This document shows positions 1-8,908 of a stretch of DNA of 64,000 nt, piece by piece. The position numbers were made by a program, and so were the translations under genes. The notes beneath the pieces were generated by a model. That model was not told the origin of the DNA. It worked only from the letters and a program-made list of their open reading frames with translations, and did not search any database. Position 1 is the first letter of the stretch, and every line of letters starts with the position of its first letter. The stretch is from positions 373,632 to 437,631 of the forward strand of contig DISJ01000008.1 of NCBI GenBank assembly GCA_002421605.1, given 5' to 3'. Source of the DNA: Rhodobacteraceae bacterium UBA6213 (GTDB lineage Bacteria; Pseudomonadota; Alphaproteobacteria; Rhodobacterales; Rhodobacteraceae).

Positions 1-665
1 AGCGCTGCATGGCGATCTCGGTGGCGGTGCCGGTGGGCGATGCCACGGCAGACGCGCTGATCGAGCGGCTGATCCCGCGGATCGAAAAGCTGAAGGTCGG
101 CCCGTGGACAGCGGGTGACGATGTGGACTACGGCCCGGTCGTAACCGCAGCCGCCAAGGCCAACATCCTGCGGCTGGTCGAATCGGGCGTGGCGGCTGGC
201 GCAAAGCTGGTGGTCGACGGACGCGACTTCAAACTGCAAGGCTACGAAGACGGCTTCTTCGTTGGCCCGCATCTGTTCGACAATGTCACCCCCGATATGG
301 AGATCTACCAGAAAGAGATCTTCGGGCCGGTGCTTTCGACCGTGCGCGCCCAATCCTATGAAGAGGCGCTGAAACTGGCGATGGACCATGAATACGGCAA
401 CGGCACCGCGATCTTTACCCGCGATGGCGATACCGCACGCGATTTTGCAAATCGCGTGAACGTCGGCATGATCGGCATCAACGTGCCGATTCCGGTGCCG
501 CTGGCCTATCACACCTTTGGCGGTTGGAAAAAATCGTCCTTTGGCGATCTTAACCAGCACGGGCCTGATGCCTTCCGCTTCTACACCCGCACCAAAACCA
601 TCACCTCGCGCTGGCCGCGCGGAATCAAGGAAGGCTCTGCCTTCAATTTCAAGGCGATGGACTGA
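1..665 (+). CDS. mmsA: Methylmalonate-semialdehyde dehydrogenase (acylating), C-terminal part
   Basis: CoA-acylating aldehyde dehydrogenase that converts methylmalonate semialdehyde (from valine) or malonate semialdehyde to propionyl-CoA or acetyl-CoA. The frame is already open at base 1. Codons 3-8 read Arg-Cys, and with the following MAISVAVPVG this matches the catalytic segment GxRCMA of the family, so bases 6-8 encode the nucleophilic cysteine. The N-terminal cofactor half lies outside the window. The downstream part holds EIFGPVLS and the usual C-terminal FNFKAMD ending. It is the first gene of a valine-degradation run on this strand and is followed by a stem-loop terminator, so the next gene probably has its own promoter. 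Confidence 0.93.
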   Translation, partial: RCMAISVAVPVGDATADALIERLIPRIEKLKVGPWTAGDDVDYGPVVTAAAKANILRLVESGVAAGAKLVVDGRDFKLQGYEDGFFVGPHLFDNVTPDMEIYQKEIFGPVLSTVRAQSYEEALKLAMDHEYGNGTAIFTRDGDTARDFANRVNVGMIGINVPIPVPLAYHTFGGWKKSSFGDLNQHGPDAFRFYTRTKTITSRWPRGIKEGSAFNFKAMD

Positions 666-705
666 CATGGGCCAAAGCGCGCCTGCTGTGATGCGGCATT
701 AAAGG

Positions 706-738
706 AAATGAGGAAGGGGCATCCCTTCTTCATTTCTT
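706..738 (+). terminator. Stem-loop terminator after mmsA
   Basis: A 13-bp stem (one G-T wobble) joins AAATGAGGAAGGG at 706-718 to CCCTTCTTCATTT at 723-735 around a GCAT loop. The T-rich 3' arm is followed by CTTAAATTT. It sits 40 bases after the mmsA stop and before the SD of the acyl-CoA dehydrogenase, which suggests the two are separately transcribed. Confidence 0.65.
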
Positions 739-875
739 AAATTTCCATTACCAAGGGACAGCGCGCGCACTGGGCTGGCGGGCCGCGGGCTTGCCTGCAC
801 CGGAAACGTTGCAAAACTCTTGCAACGATTAAAAATTAAACAGACGTTCATTTCCAGCGTTTCGAGGAGGGGACC

Positions 876-2021
876 ATGGATTTTGCCTTGAGCGAAGAAC
901 AACAGGCCATTTTTGACATGGCCTATGCCTTTGGGCAGGAGCACATCGCCCCCTTTGCCCGCCAGTGGGAGGCGGATGGTTCGATTCCGAAAGCGCTTTG
1001 GGCGAAGGTCGCCGAGCTTGGCCTTGGCGGTATTTATGTCAGCGAAGAATACGGTGGCTCGGGGCTGAGCCGGCTAGATGCGACGCTGGTGTTTGAGGCA
1101 CTGGCGATGGCTTGCCCGGCAGTGGGCAGCTTTTTGACGATTCATAACATGTGCGGCGGCATGATCGACCGCTTTGCCAGCGCCGAGGTAAAGGCGCGCT
1201 ATCTGCCCGCGCTTTGCAGCATGGAAAAGGTGTTTTCCTATTGCCTGACCGAGCCCGGCTCTGGCTCGGACGCCGCGGCGCTGCGGACTCGTGCTGAAAA
1301 AACCAACGCGGGTTACCGGCTGAACGGCACCAAGGCCTTCATCTCGGGCGGCGGCTATTCGGATGCCTATGTGGTGATGGTGCGCACCGGCGAAGACGGG
1401 CCGAAGGGTATTTCTACGGTAATCGTCGAAGACGGCGCAGCGGGGCTGAGTTTTGGCGCGCTGGAAGACAAGATGGGTTGGCGCGCACAACCCACCGCGC
1501 AGGTGCAGTTTGATGACTGCCTTGTGCCGCTCGACAACCTGATCGGCGCGGAGGGCAAGGGCTTTAGCTACGCGATGGCGGGGCTGGATGGCGGGCGGCT
1601 GAACATCGCGGCCAGCGCGCTTGGCGGCGCGCAGCAGGCGCTGAACCTCACCCTCGCCTATATGGGCGAGCGCAAGGCCTTTGGCAAAACGATCGACCAG
1701 TTTCAGGCGTTACAGTTTCGGCTCGCCGAGCAAGAGGTGCGGCTGCAATCGTCGCGCATTTTTCTACGGCAGGCGGCCTGGAAGCTCGACCAAAAGGCAC
1801 CCGATGCCACCAAGTTCTGCGCCATGGCCAAGATGTATGTGACCGATGCTGCCTTTGATGTGGCAAACGCGTGCCTGCAGCTGCATGGCGGCTATGGCTA
1901 TCTTGCAGATTACGGCATCGAAAAGCTGGTGCGCGATCTACGTGTGCATCAGATTCTGGAAGGCACCAACGAAATCATGCGCCTGATCATCAGCCGCGCC
2001 ATATTGGCAGAGCGCGGATGA
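876..2021 (+). CDS. Acyl-CoA dehydrogenase, probably isobutyryl-CoA dehydrogenase
   Basis: FAD-dependent acyl-CoA dehydrogenase of 381 residues, the standard length. It opens with MDFALSEEQQAIFDMAY, has the FAD/substrate segment CLTEPGSGSDAAAL in the middle, and ends with QILEGTNEIMR, whose Glu362 is the catalytic base of the family. A strong SD (AGGAGGGG) lies just before the ATG. The neighbours (mmsA, 3-hydroxyisobutyryl-CoA hydrolase, mmsB) make isobutyryl-CoA to methacrylyl-CoA the likely reaction, although substrate choice cannot be read from sequence alone. Its TGA overlaps the ATG of the next gene, so the two are translationally coupled. The AT-rich stretch at 823-842 is the likely promoter region. 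Confidence 0.9.
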   Translation: MDFALSEEQQAIFDMAYAFGQEHIAPFARQWEADGSIPKALWAKVAELGLGGIYVSEEYGGSGLSRLDATLVFEALAMACPAVGSFLTIHNMCGGMIDRFASAEVKARYLPALCSMEKVFSYCLTEPGSGSDAAALRTRAEKTNAGYRLNGTKAFISGGGYSDAYVVMVRTGEDGPKGISTVIVEDGAAGLSFGALEDKMGWRAQPTAQVQFDDCLVPLDNLIGAEGKGFSYAMAGLDGGRLNIAASALGGAQQALNLTLAYMGERKAFGKTIDQFQALQFRLAEQEVRLQSSRIFLRQAAWKLDQKAPDATKFCAMAKMYVTDAAFDVANACLQLHGGYGYLADYGIEKLVRDLRVHQILEGTNEIMRLIISRAILAERG

Positions 2022-3052
2022 ACGACATCCGCACCCGCATCGAAGGCCGCGCCGGGCGGATCACCTTTTCCCGACCCGCTGCGCTGAACGCGCTAAGCCA
2101 CCCGATGGCGCTGGCGATCGAAGCGGCGCTTGATGCCTGGCGGCACGATCCTAGGGTGGCGCTGGTACTGATCGACGCCGAAGGAGAGCGCGCCTTTTGC
2201 GCGGGCGGCGATATTGCCGCCATGTATCACGCCTGCAAGGCGGGCGCTTTTGGTGCTGCGCGCGATTTCTGGCGCGACGAATACCGCATGAACGCGAAAA
2301 TTGCCGAATATTCCAAACCCGTCGTGGCCTTCATGCAGGGTTTCGTGATGGGCGGCGGCGTGGGCGTGGGCGGGCACGCGCGTCACCGCATTGTTGGTGA
2401 AAGCACCCAAGTTGCGATGCCGGAATCCGGCATCGGGCTTATTCCCGATGTGGGAGGTACGCACCTTCTTGCGCGTGCGCCGGGGCATTTGGGCGAATAC
2501 CTTGGCTTGACTGGCGCGCGCATGGGGCCGGGCGACGCGATCTTGGCGGGCTTTGCCGACCACTTTTTGCCTGAAGCGGAGTGGGGCGCGTTCAAATCAA
2601 AGCTCATTACCACGGGCGAAGTCAACGCGCTGCACGAGCAGGCCGCACCCGCCGCGCGGCTGGCGCCGGTTCTGAGCGAAATTGACGCGGCGTTTTCCCG
2701 CCCCAACCTTGCGGGCATCGTCGCCCACCTTGCAGCGTCAAAAAGTGACTTCTCGCGCGAGGCGTTGAAAACCATTACCCGCAATTCGCCCCTTTCGATG
2801 GCAGCAACGCTGGAACTTGTGCGCCGTGCGCGCGTATCGGGCCATCTTCGCGCGGCGCTCGCGCAAGAATACCGCTTTACGTGGCGTGCGCCCGAAGAGG
2901 GCGAGTTTCTGGAGGGTGTGCGCGCGCAGCTGATCGATAAGGATCGCAACCCCCGCTGGCGGCACACGGTCGCCACACAACCCGACGGCGAAGTTGCCGC
3001 CATGCTTGAACCGCTCGGCCCCGAGGCCGCAATCTGGGAGGACCAACCATGA
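2018..3052 (+). CDS. Enoyl-CoA hydratase/isomerase family protein, probable 3-hydroxyisobutyryl-CoA hydrolase
   Basis: Crotonase-fold protein of 344 residues. The oxyanion-hole motif FCAGGD is at about 60-65, GGGVGVGGHAR at about 112-122, and PESGIGLIPDVGG at about 135-147 holds Glu136 and Asp144, the acidic pair expected of 3-hydroxyisobutyryl-CoA hydrolase. The length (about 345 rather than 260) also favours the hydrolase over a simple hydratase. The ATG at 2018 overlaps the upstream TGA as ATGA. An upstream extension in the same frame exists but would run into the dehydrogenase gene and lacks homology. It probably frees 3-hydroxyisobutyrate for MmsB. No separate enoyl-CoA hydratase lies in this cluster, so that step must be encoded elsewhere. 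Confidence 0.88.
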   Translation: MNDIRTRIEGRAGRITFSRPAALNALSHPMALAIEAALDAWRHDPRVALVLIDAEGERAFCAGGDIAAMYHACKAGAFGAARDFWRDEYRMNAKIAEYSKPVVAFMQGFVMGGGVGVGGHARHRIVGESTQVAMPESGIGLIPDVGGTHLLARAPGHLGEYLGLTGARMGPGDAILAGFADHFLPEAEWGAFKSKLITTGEVNALHEQAAPAARLAPVLSEIDAAFSRPNLAGIVAHLAASKSDFSREALKTITRNSPLSMAATLELVRRARVSGHLRAALAQEYRFTWRAPEEGEFLEGVRAQLIDKDRNPRWRHTVATQPDGEVAAMLEPLGPEAAIWEDQP

Positions 3053-3921
3053 AAGTCGCAGTGATCGGCCTAGGCAACATGGGCGCACCGATGGCCGCCA
3101 ACCTTGTGCGCGCGGGGCATCAGGTGGTGGGCTTCGACCTAGTCGCCCCCTGCCCCGAGGGCGTCAACCGCGCGGCCAGTGCCGCAGCGGCGGCAACAGG
3201 GGCTGATGTGGTCATCACGATGCTGCCAAATGGCGCGATCTTGCGCTCGGTCGCCGCCGAAGTGATTCCCGCGATGCACCCCGGCGCCGTGCTGTGTGAC
3301 TGCTCTACGGTCGATGTTGAAAGCGCGCGCGCGGTGGCGGCAGAGGCGAGCGCAGCAGGGCTTGGCGCGCTGGATGCGCCGGTTTCGGGCGGCGTCGGCG
3401 GGGCCACGGCAGGTACGCTAACGTTCATGGCAGGGGGTAGCGATGATGCCTTTGCCACGGTGAAACCGCTTTTCGACGTGATGGGGCAAAAGGCCGTGCA
3501 TTGCGGCGCGGCGGGAGCCGGACAGGCCGCAAAGATTTGCAACAACATGATCCTTGGTGCCACCATGATCGTCACCTGCGAAGCCTTCGCGCTGGCCGAC
3601 AAATTGGGGCTGGACCGCCAGAAGATGTTCGACGTGGTTTCCACCTCGTCAGGCTATAGCTGGACGATGAACGCCTATTGCCCGGCGCCGGGCGTGGGGC
3701 CAAAATCGCCCGCCGACAACGCCTACAAGCCGGGTTTTGCCGCCGAGTTGATGCTGAAGGACCTGCGGCTTAGCCAGCAGGCGGCAGAGGCGGCCAATGC
3801 CGATACGCCAATGGGCCAGCTTGCCGCAACACTCTATGCCAGTTTTGTCGAGCAGGAAGACGGGCGCGGCATGGACTTTTCAGCAATGCTGCCGCGGTTC
3901 GAAAAACGCACGCGGGGATAA
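3049..3921 (+). CDS. mmsB: 3-hydroxyisobutyrate dehydrogenase
   Basis: NAD-dependent oxidation of 3-hydroxyisobutyrate to methylmalonate semialdehyde, the substrate of MmsA upstream. The 290-residue protein has the Rossmann motif GLGNMGAPMA at 7-16, the substrate-binding segment APVSGGVGGA at about 110-119, and the catalytic Lys162 in GQAAKICNN. The start overlaps the stop of the preceding hydrolase gene (ATGA). Together the run encodes most of the valine route from isobutyryl-CoA to propionyl-CoA. Confidence 0.94.
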   Translation: MKVAVIGLGNMGAPMAANLVRAGHQVVGFDLVAPCPEGVNRAASAAAAATGADVVITMLPNGAILRSVAAEVIPAMHPGAVLCDCSTVDVESARAVAAEASAAGLGALDAPVSGGVGGATAGTLTFMAGGSDDAFATVKPLFDVMGQKAVHCGAAGAGQAAKICNNMILGATMIVTCEAFALADKLGLDRQKMFDVVSTSSGYSWTMNAYCPAPGVGPKSPADNAYKPGFAAELMLKDLRLSQQAAEAANADTPMGQLAATLYASFVEQEDGRGMDFSAMLPRFEKRTRG

Positions 3922-4040
3922 AACAAGCCCCGCGCTTTGCAGTTGCAGCAAAATCGCGATCTGGCGCGTTACAGCGACTTGGAATTGAGCTATTGTAGGC
4001 GCGCACAGGGCGCTTTCGCCCTGCGTTGAAGGGGATGATG

Positions 4041-4244
4041 ATGCTGAAAGAAAATGTCGGAACCATTGACCGCGTGCTGCGCATTGTAATTGGCGCGGCC
4101 CTGATCGTTGGCTATTTCCTGAACCCGACTGGCGCCTATAGCTGGCTGTACTGGCTGGGCCTGATCCCGTTGGTCACCGGGTTGATGAAGACCTGCCCGC
4201 TCTACTCGATTCTCGGCATGTCCACCTGCCCGATGAAGAAATAA
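4041..4244 (+). CDS. DUF2892 (YgaP-like) small inner-membrane protein
   Basis: Small protein of 67 residues with the family opening NVGTIDRVLRIVIGAALI, two hydrophobic segments (about 10-28 and 32-50), and a conserved end containing CPLYSILGMSTCP. Three ATGs lie in a row (4035, 4038, 4041). An AAGGGG SD at 4029-4034 gives proper spacing only to the last one or two, so 4041 was chosen. The family is often found beside or fused to rhodanese domains, and a rhodanese gene lies 3.1 kb downstream beyond uvrA. A role in sulfur handling is inference from that association. Confidence 0.85.
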   Translation: MLKENVGTIDRVLRIVIGAALIVGYFLNPTGAYSWLYWLGLIPLVTGLMKTCPLYSILGMSTCPMKK

Positions 4245-4266
4245 CTGCGTCGCGCAATACTTGATG

Positions 4267-4298
4267 CCGCCGGAGGGGCCAGATGGCCCGCCCGGCGG
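4267..4298. terminator. GC-rich hairpin between convergent DUF2892 gene and uvrA
   Basis: CCGCCGG (4267-4273) pairs with CCGGCGG (4292-4298), with an inner GGGCC-AGAT-GGCCC stem. It lies directly after the uvrA stop and 22 bases after the DUF2892 stop. No clear T-run follows on either strand, so it may act as a bidirectional 3'-end structure rather than a classic intrinsic terminator. Confidence 0.45.
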
Positions 4299-7157
4299 TT
4301 AGCCCGCCTTTTTCTGCCGCGCCAAAAGCGGTGCGAGATAGCGTCCGGTGTGGCTGCCCGCCACCTTTGCCACGTCTTCCGGGGTGCCGGTTGCCACAAT
4401 CTGGCCGCCACCGTCGCCCCCTTCTGGGCCAATGTCGATAACCCAGTCTGCAGTTTTCACCACATCGAGGTTATGTTCGATAACCACAACTGTATTGCCA
4501 TGATCGACCAGCGAATGCAGCACTTCGAGCAGTTTTTTCACATCTTCAAAGTGCAGCCCGGTCGTTGGCTCGTCGAGAATATACAGCGTCTGACCTGTCG
4601 CGCGGCGGCTAAGCTCTTTGGACAGCTTCACGCGTTGCGCCTCACCGCCTGACAGGGTGGTCGCTTGTTGGCCGACCTTGATATAGCCCAGCCCCACCTC
4701 AACCAAGGCATCCATCTTTTCTCGGATGGACGGCACCGCTTTGAAGAAGTCTTGCGCATCTTCCACCGTCATGTCGAGCACATCGGCAATGCTTTTGCCC
4801 TTGAACTTCACCTCCAGCGTCTCGCGGTTGTAGCGATGCCCCTTGCAGGTTTCGCAAGTAACGTAAATGTCGGGCAAAAAGTGCATCTCGATCTTGATGA
4901 CCCCGTCACCCTGACACGCCTCGCAGCGCCCTCCCTTGACGTTAAAGCTGAACCGCCCCGGTTTGTAGCCGCGCGCCGCAGCCTCGGGCAGGCCGGCGAA
5001 CCATTCGCGGATCGGGCCGAAAGCGCCGGTATAGGTTGCCGGGTTCGAACGCGGTGTGCGCCCGATCGCGCGCTGGTCGATGTCGATGACCTTGTCGAGA
5101 AACTCCAGCCCCTGCACGGTTTCGCACGGCGAGGGCGTCTGGCGCGCGCCGTTGAGGCGCATCGAGGCGGTCTTGAACAGCGTCTCGATGGTCAGGGTCG
5201 ATTTGCCGCCCCCCGAAACCCCTGTGACGCAGATGAACTTGCCCAGCGGAAACTCTGCGGTGACGTTCTTGAGGTTGTTGCCTGTCGCCCCCACGACGCG
5301 CAATATCTTGCCAGTGCCGACACGCCGCACCCGCGGCACGGCGACCGAGCGCACACCGCTAAGGTATTGCCCGGTCAGGCTGGCAGGGTCGGCGGCGATT
5401 TCGGCAGGTGTGCCGCGCGCGACGATCTGCCCGCCATGCACCCCCGCACCCGGGCCCATATCAAAAACATAGTCAGCCTCGCGGATCGCCTCTTCGTCAT
5501 GCTCGACCACTAGCACCGAATTGCCCTGATCGCGCAGGTTCTTGAGCGTGGTCAAAAGCCGTGCGTTATCGCGTTGGTGCAGGCCGATTGATGGCTCATC
5601 CAGCACATAGAGCACGCCCGTCAGGCCCGAACCGATTTGGCTGGCCAACCGAATACGCTGGCTTTCGCCTCCCGACAGCGTGCCTGCGGCGCGCGCAAGG
5701 GTCAGATAATCAAGCCCGACGTTGACAAGAAACCCCAGCCTTTCGCGGATCTCTTTCAAAATCGCGCGCGCGATTTCTTCTTTTTGTACGCTCAGCGTGC
5801 TTGGCGCGCCTTCTACCCAGTCCAGCGCTTCGCGGATCGACATTTGCACCACTTGGCCCACATGCAATCCGCCGATCTTCACCGCCAGCGCCTCTGGCTT
5901 TAGCCGAAAACCGCCGCAGGCCCCACAGGCGCGATTATTCTGATACCGCTCCATTTCTTCGCGCGACCACGCACTTTCGGTTTCGCGGTAGCGCCGTTCC
6001 ATGTTGGGGATGATGCCTTCAAAGGTGCGGCTAACCTCATAGACACGACCACCCTCATCAAAGCGGAACTTGATCTCGTCTTCGCCCGAACCGTAGAGAA
6101 ACAGCTTTTGCACCGCCTCGGGCAGCGCCTTCCATGCAAGACGCTTGTCAAAACCGTAATGGCGCGCAAGCGCGTCGATAGTCTGCGTGAAATAGGGGCT
6201 TTTCGATTTTGCCCAAGGTGCCAGCGCGCCATCGGTCAGCTTCAGCGTGACATCTGGCACCACCAGACGTTCGTCAAAGAAAAGCTCCATCCCCAGCCCG
6301 TCACAAACCGGGCAGGCACCGAAGGGCGCGTTGAACGAAAACAAACGCGGCTCGATTTCGGGAATGGTAAAGCCCGATACCGGGCAGGCAAAGTTTTCCG
6401 AAAAGGTGATGCGCTCGGGCGTAACACCTTCTTCGACCGCGCTTTCCAGCACCGCGATGCCGTCGGCAAGATCAAGGGCTGTGCGAAAGCTATCGGCCAG
6501 CCGCGTCTCGAGCCCCGGGCGCACGACGATCCGGTCCACTACCACGTCGATATTGTGGCGCAGTTTCTTGTCAAGCACGGGCGGGGTTTCCAGTTCGTGA
6601 AAACTGCCGTTGACCTTGACCCGCTGAAACCCCTGCTTGCGCAGGTCGGCAAACTCTTTGCGGTATTCGCCTTTGCGGTCGCGGATGATCGGAGCCAGCA
6701 GATAGGCACGGCTGCCCTCTTGCATCGCCATCACGCGATCAACCATATCCTGCACCTGCTGCGCCTCGATCGGCAGACCGGTGGCGGGGCTGTAGGGGGT
6801 GCCTGCGCGGGCGAACAGAAGTCGCATATAGTCGTAGATTTCAGTAACCGTGCCGACCGTCGAGCGTGGGTTTTTCGAAGTGGTTTTCTGCTCAATCGAA
6901 ATCGCAGGAGAGAGGCCTGAGATATGGTCAACATCAGGCTTGCCCATCTGGTCGAGAAACTGGCGCGCGTAGGCCGAAAGACTTTCGACATAACGCCGCT
7001 GCCCTTCGGCGTAGATGGTATCAAACGCCAAGCTCGATTTGCCCGAACCCGAAAGCCCGGTCATCACCACAAAGCTGTCGCGCGGAATATCCAGATCGAC
7101 GCCTTTGAGGTTGTGCTCACGCGCACCGCGCACCTCGATGAACTTCTGTTCCGTCAT
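4299..7157 (-). CDS. uvrA: Excinuclease ABC subunit A
   Basis: DNA damage recognition subunit of nucleotide excision repair, a dimeric double-ABC ATPase acting with UvrB and UvrC. The 952-residue protein has a first Walker A (GLSGSGKSS, about 32-40), a zinc module around [14 protein letters not shown], the signature [14 protein letters not shown], a second Walker A (GVSGGGKST), the zinc finger [18 protein letters not shown], and a second signature [16 protein letters not shown] chose the ATG at 7157 because a GGGGG SD lies 5 bases upstream; an ATG at 7169 would add four residues. A perfect alphaproteobacterial LexA site lies 62 bases upstream, so damage-inducible expression is expected. Confidence 0.97.
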   Translation of the reverse strand: MTEQKFIEVRGAREHNLKGVDLDIPRDSFVVMTGLSGSGKSSLAFDTIYAEGQRRYVESLSAYARQFLDQMGKPDVDHISGLSPAISIEQKTTSKNPRSTVGTVTEIYDYMRLLFARAGTPYSPATGLPIEAQQVQDMVDRVMAMQEGSRAYLLAPIIRDRKGEYRKEFADLRKQGFQRVKVNGSFHELETPPVLDKKLRHNIDVVVDRIVVRPGLETRLADSFRTALDLADGIAVLESAVEEGVTPERITFSENFACPVSGFTIPEIEPRLFSFNAPFGACPVCDGLGMELFFDERLVVPDVTLKLTDGALAPWAKSKSPYFTQTIDALARHYGFDKRLAWKALPEAVQKLFLYGSGEDEIKFRFDEGGRVYEVSRTFEGIIPNMERRYRETESAWSREEMERYQNNRACGACGGFRLKPEALAVKIGGLHVGQVVQMSIREALDWVEGAPSTLSVQKEEIARAILKEIRERLGFLVNVGLDYLTLARAAGTLSGGESQRIRLASQIGSGLTGVLYVLDEPSIGLHQRDNARLLTTLKNLRDQGNSVLVVEHDEEAIREADYVFDMGPGAGVHGGQIVARGTPAEIAADPASLTGQYLSGVRSVAVPRVRRVGTGKILRVVGATGNNLKNVTAEFPLGKFICVTGVSGGGKSTLTIETLFKTASMRLNGARQTPSPCETVQGLEFLDKVIDIDQRAIGRTPRSNPATYTGAFGPIREWFAGLPEAAARGYKPGRFSFNVKGGRCEACQGDGVIKIEMHFLPDIYVTCETCKGHRYNRETLEVKFKGKSIADVLDMTVEDAQDFFKAVPSIREKMDALVEVGLGYIKVGQQATTLSGGEAQRVKLSKELSRRATGQTLYILDEPTTGLHFEDVKKLLEVLHSLVDHGNTVVVIEHNLDVVKTADWVIDIGPEGGDGGGQIVATGTPEDVAKVAGSHTGRYLAPLLARQKKAG

Positions 7158-7219
7158 GCCAGCCCCCATTGGTTCGCTCTAGATAGGGTATCGATACAGA
7201 GTCTCCAACCGAAATATGC

Positions 7220-7234
7220 GAACGAACACGGAAC
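7220..7234 (-). promoter_or_regulatory. LexA (SOS) box upstream of uvrA
   Basis: Read on the minus strand the site is GTTCCGTGTTCGTTC, an exact GTTC-N7-GTTC, the LexA operator form known from Rhodobacter sphaeroides and other alphaproteobacteria. It ends 62 bases before the uvrA start codon and faces uvrA. An AT-rich CATATT follows directly and could be part of the -10 region. Confidence 0.85.
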
Positions 7235-7269
7235 ATGTGGCCTTTCGTGAAAAGTGCTGCACTGCGGCA

Positions 7270-7299
7270 TTGTATTACATTCCCGTATGTGAATATATT
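7270..7299 (+). promoter_or_regulatory. Promoter with SqrR/BigR-like operator in front of the rhodanese gene
   Basis: A TTGTAT (-35, 7270-7275) and TATATT (-10, 7294-7299) are separated by 18 bases. The spacer carries ATTC-CCGTATGT-GAAT at 7279-7294, an exact ATTC-N8-GAAT palindrome, the pattern I recall for the sulfide-responsive ArsR-type repressors SqrR/BigR. A repressor bound there would block polymerase. Predicted transcription starts near 7306, about 68 bases before the rhodanese ATG. Confidence 0.6.
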
Positions 7300-7373
7300 T
7301 GTGCGAAGGGGTTGATCTATGTTGCGCAAAACGCCAGATCATCGCCCAACAGGTCAACAGCTGAGGAATAGCA

Positions 7374-7748
7374 ATGTTTGGATTTTTACGTCCGGGTGGG
7401 TCGAGCGGTGCGCGAGTCGAGCGGATGTCGGCGCGTGACGCCATTCCGAAGGTTTCGGCGGGCGAGATGGTCTTGATAGACGTGCGCGAAGCGATGGAGC
7501 TGCGCTCCACCGGGCGCGCGCAAGGTGCCGTGCACGTGCCGATGGCGGCTTTGCGCATGCGTTGCGACCCGTCGAGCCCTGAGTGCATGAAAGAGTTCAA
7601 GCAGGGCAAGCCGATTGGTATCTATTGCGCCTCGGGTGCGCGCAGCTCTGGCGCGGGGCATATGTTGCTGCAACTTGGGCATACCGAGGTATACAACCTC
7701 GGCGGCTTTTACGAATGGCAATCATCGGGCGGCAAGATCGTTCGCTAA
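7374..7748 (+). CDS. Rhodanese-like domain protein
   Basis: Single-domain rhodanese of 124 residues, a sulfurtransferase or persulfide carrier of the cytoplasm. It has the family segment VLIDVREAMELRSTGRAQGA in the N-terminal half and the active-site loop YCASGARSSGA with the catalytic cysteine. The C-terminal NLGGFYEW is typical. An SD, GAGGAA, lies 6 bases before the ATG at 7374. The promoter carries an ATTC-N8-GAAT palindrome, which suggests control by sulfide or persulfide stress. The 3' end overlaps the convergent MFS gene by four bases. Confidence 0.92.
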   Translation: MFGFLRPGGSSGARVERMSARDAIPKVSAGEMVLIDVREAMELRSTGRAQGAVHVPMAALRMRCDPSSPECMKEFKQGKPIGIYCASGARSSGAGHMLLQLGHTEVYNLGGFYEWQSSGGKIVR

Positions 7749-8908
7749 CGCCTGCGCAGCGCAAGCCACTGGTGCACCGCAACCCCGGCAAGTGCCGGGG
7801 GCAGCGCGAACCACGCCAACGCAGCAGGTCCCCACGCCGTAGTCATTGCCAGCAATAGCGGCGTGCCCAGTGTCGTGCCGACATTGCCCAATTGCGCAAT
7901 CGCGCCAGCCGCCATCGCGCGGTCGGCGCGATTTGCGTTCAGCGCCGGAATCGCCGCAAAGCTTGCCCCTTGCACCAGCCCAAGAGCTGCAGACATTGCC
8001 AGCGCCGCAAACACCGCCCCCAACCCCGCCGCAAATACCCACCACAGGGCGGCCACCGCCGCCAGCGCAAAGCCCAGTTGCACCACCGCAACCGCGCCAA
8101 GCCAACGCACCGCCGGCACACCCACGCCGAGCGATGCGACAATCGATACAAGCGGCATCAGTGTTGCTGTGACCACGCGATACTGTGCTGGCACCTGCAC
8201 CGGCGCGATCGTCAGTAGCGCGACAAACATCAGCGTATAAAAGACAAATCCCATCGCCGGGGCGGATATCCGGGGCGAAGCATAGATGCGCCAGTGGTCT
8301 GCCAGAATGCCACGCAGCTGCAGCACAGGGGTAAAGCCGGTACTTTCCCGCGGCAAAACCTTTGCCAGCAGCACCGCCACCGCCGCCATCAAGCCACCGT
8401 GCAGCGCAAACAACGCCGCGGGCCCCTGCATCTGCGCAAAGGGCAGACCGAAGGTCGCGGTCAGCGCAAAGGCGATGCCGAAAAACGTAGACCACAGCGT
8501 CATCGCCGCCGCCTGATCCTTTGGTGCCGTCACGCCTGAAATCAGCACCGGCCCCGCCACCACAATCGCCAGATGCGCAAAGCCCTCGGCCACGCGGCTG
8601 GCGATCATCCATCCCAGCGGCAGCACCAGTGCCTGCAGCGCTGAAAGCAGCGCGCCCGCCAGCAAGGCGCCCAGTATCATCCGCCGCGCGCCCAACCGCG
8701 CCACCAGCAACCCGGCGGTGGTGCCAAACACGATCCCCACCAGCCCCGTCACCGAAACAACCAGCCCTAGCCGCGCGCCCGCCTCGGGCCAGAGCGGTGC
8801 CAGTTCTTCAAAGACCACCGCAACCTTGGAAAACTGCCCTGCCGCAGTAAGGCCAGCAAGCCATACCGCAAAGACAGCCCCCCAACGGGTTCGTTCAGCT
8901 GCCTCCAT
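7745..8908 (-). CDS. Major facilitator superfamily transporter
   Basis: 387-residue integral membrane protein with about twelve hydrophobic segments. The MFS loop motif GLLVARLGARRM follows the second segment. The substrate is unknown; it resembles small-molecule efflux or nitrate/cyanate-type MFS proteins only in general layout. The start codon overlaps the stop of lpd (ATGA), so the two are cotranscribed, but no functional link is obvious. Confidence 0.82.
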   Translation of the reverse strand: MEAAERTRWGAVFAVWLAGLTAAGQFSKVAVVFEELAPLWPEAGARLGLVVSVTGLVGIVFGTTAGLLVARLGARRMILGALLAGALLSALQALVLPLGWMIASRVAEGFAHLAIVVAGPVLISGVTAPKDQAAAMTLWSTFFGIAFALTATFGLPFAQMQGPAALFALHGGLMAAVAVLLAKVLPRESTGFTPVLQLRGILADHWRIYASPRISAPAMGFVFYTLMFVALLTIAPVQVPAQYRVVTATLMPLVSIVASLGVGVPAVRWLGAVAVVQLGFALAAVAALWWVFAAGLGAVFAALAMSAALGLVQGASFAAIPALNANRADRAMAAGAIAQLGNVGTTLGTPLLLAMTTAWGPAALAWFALPPALAGVAVHQWLALRRR

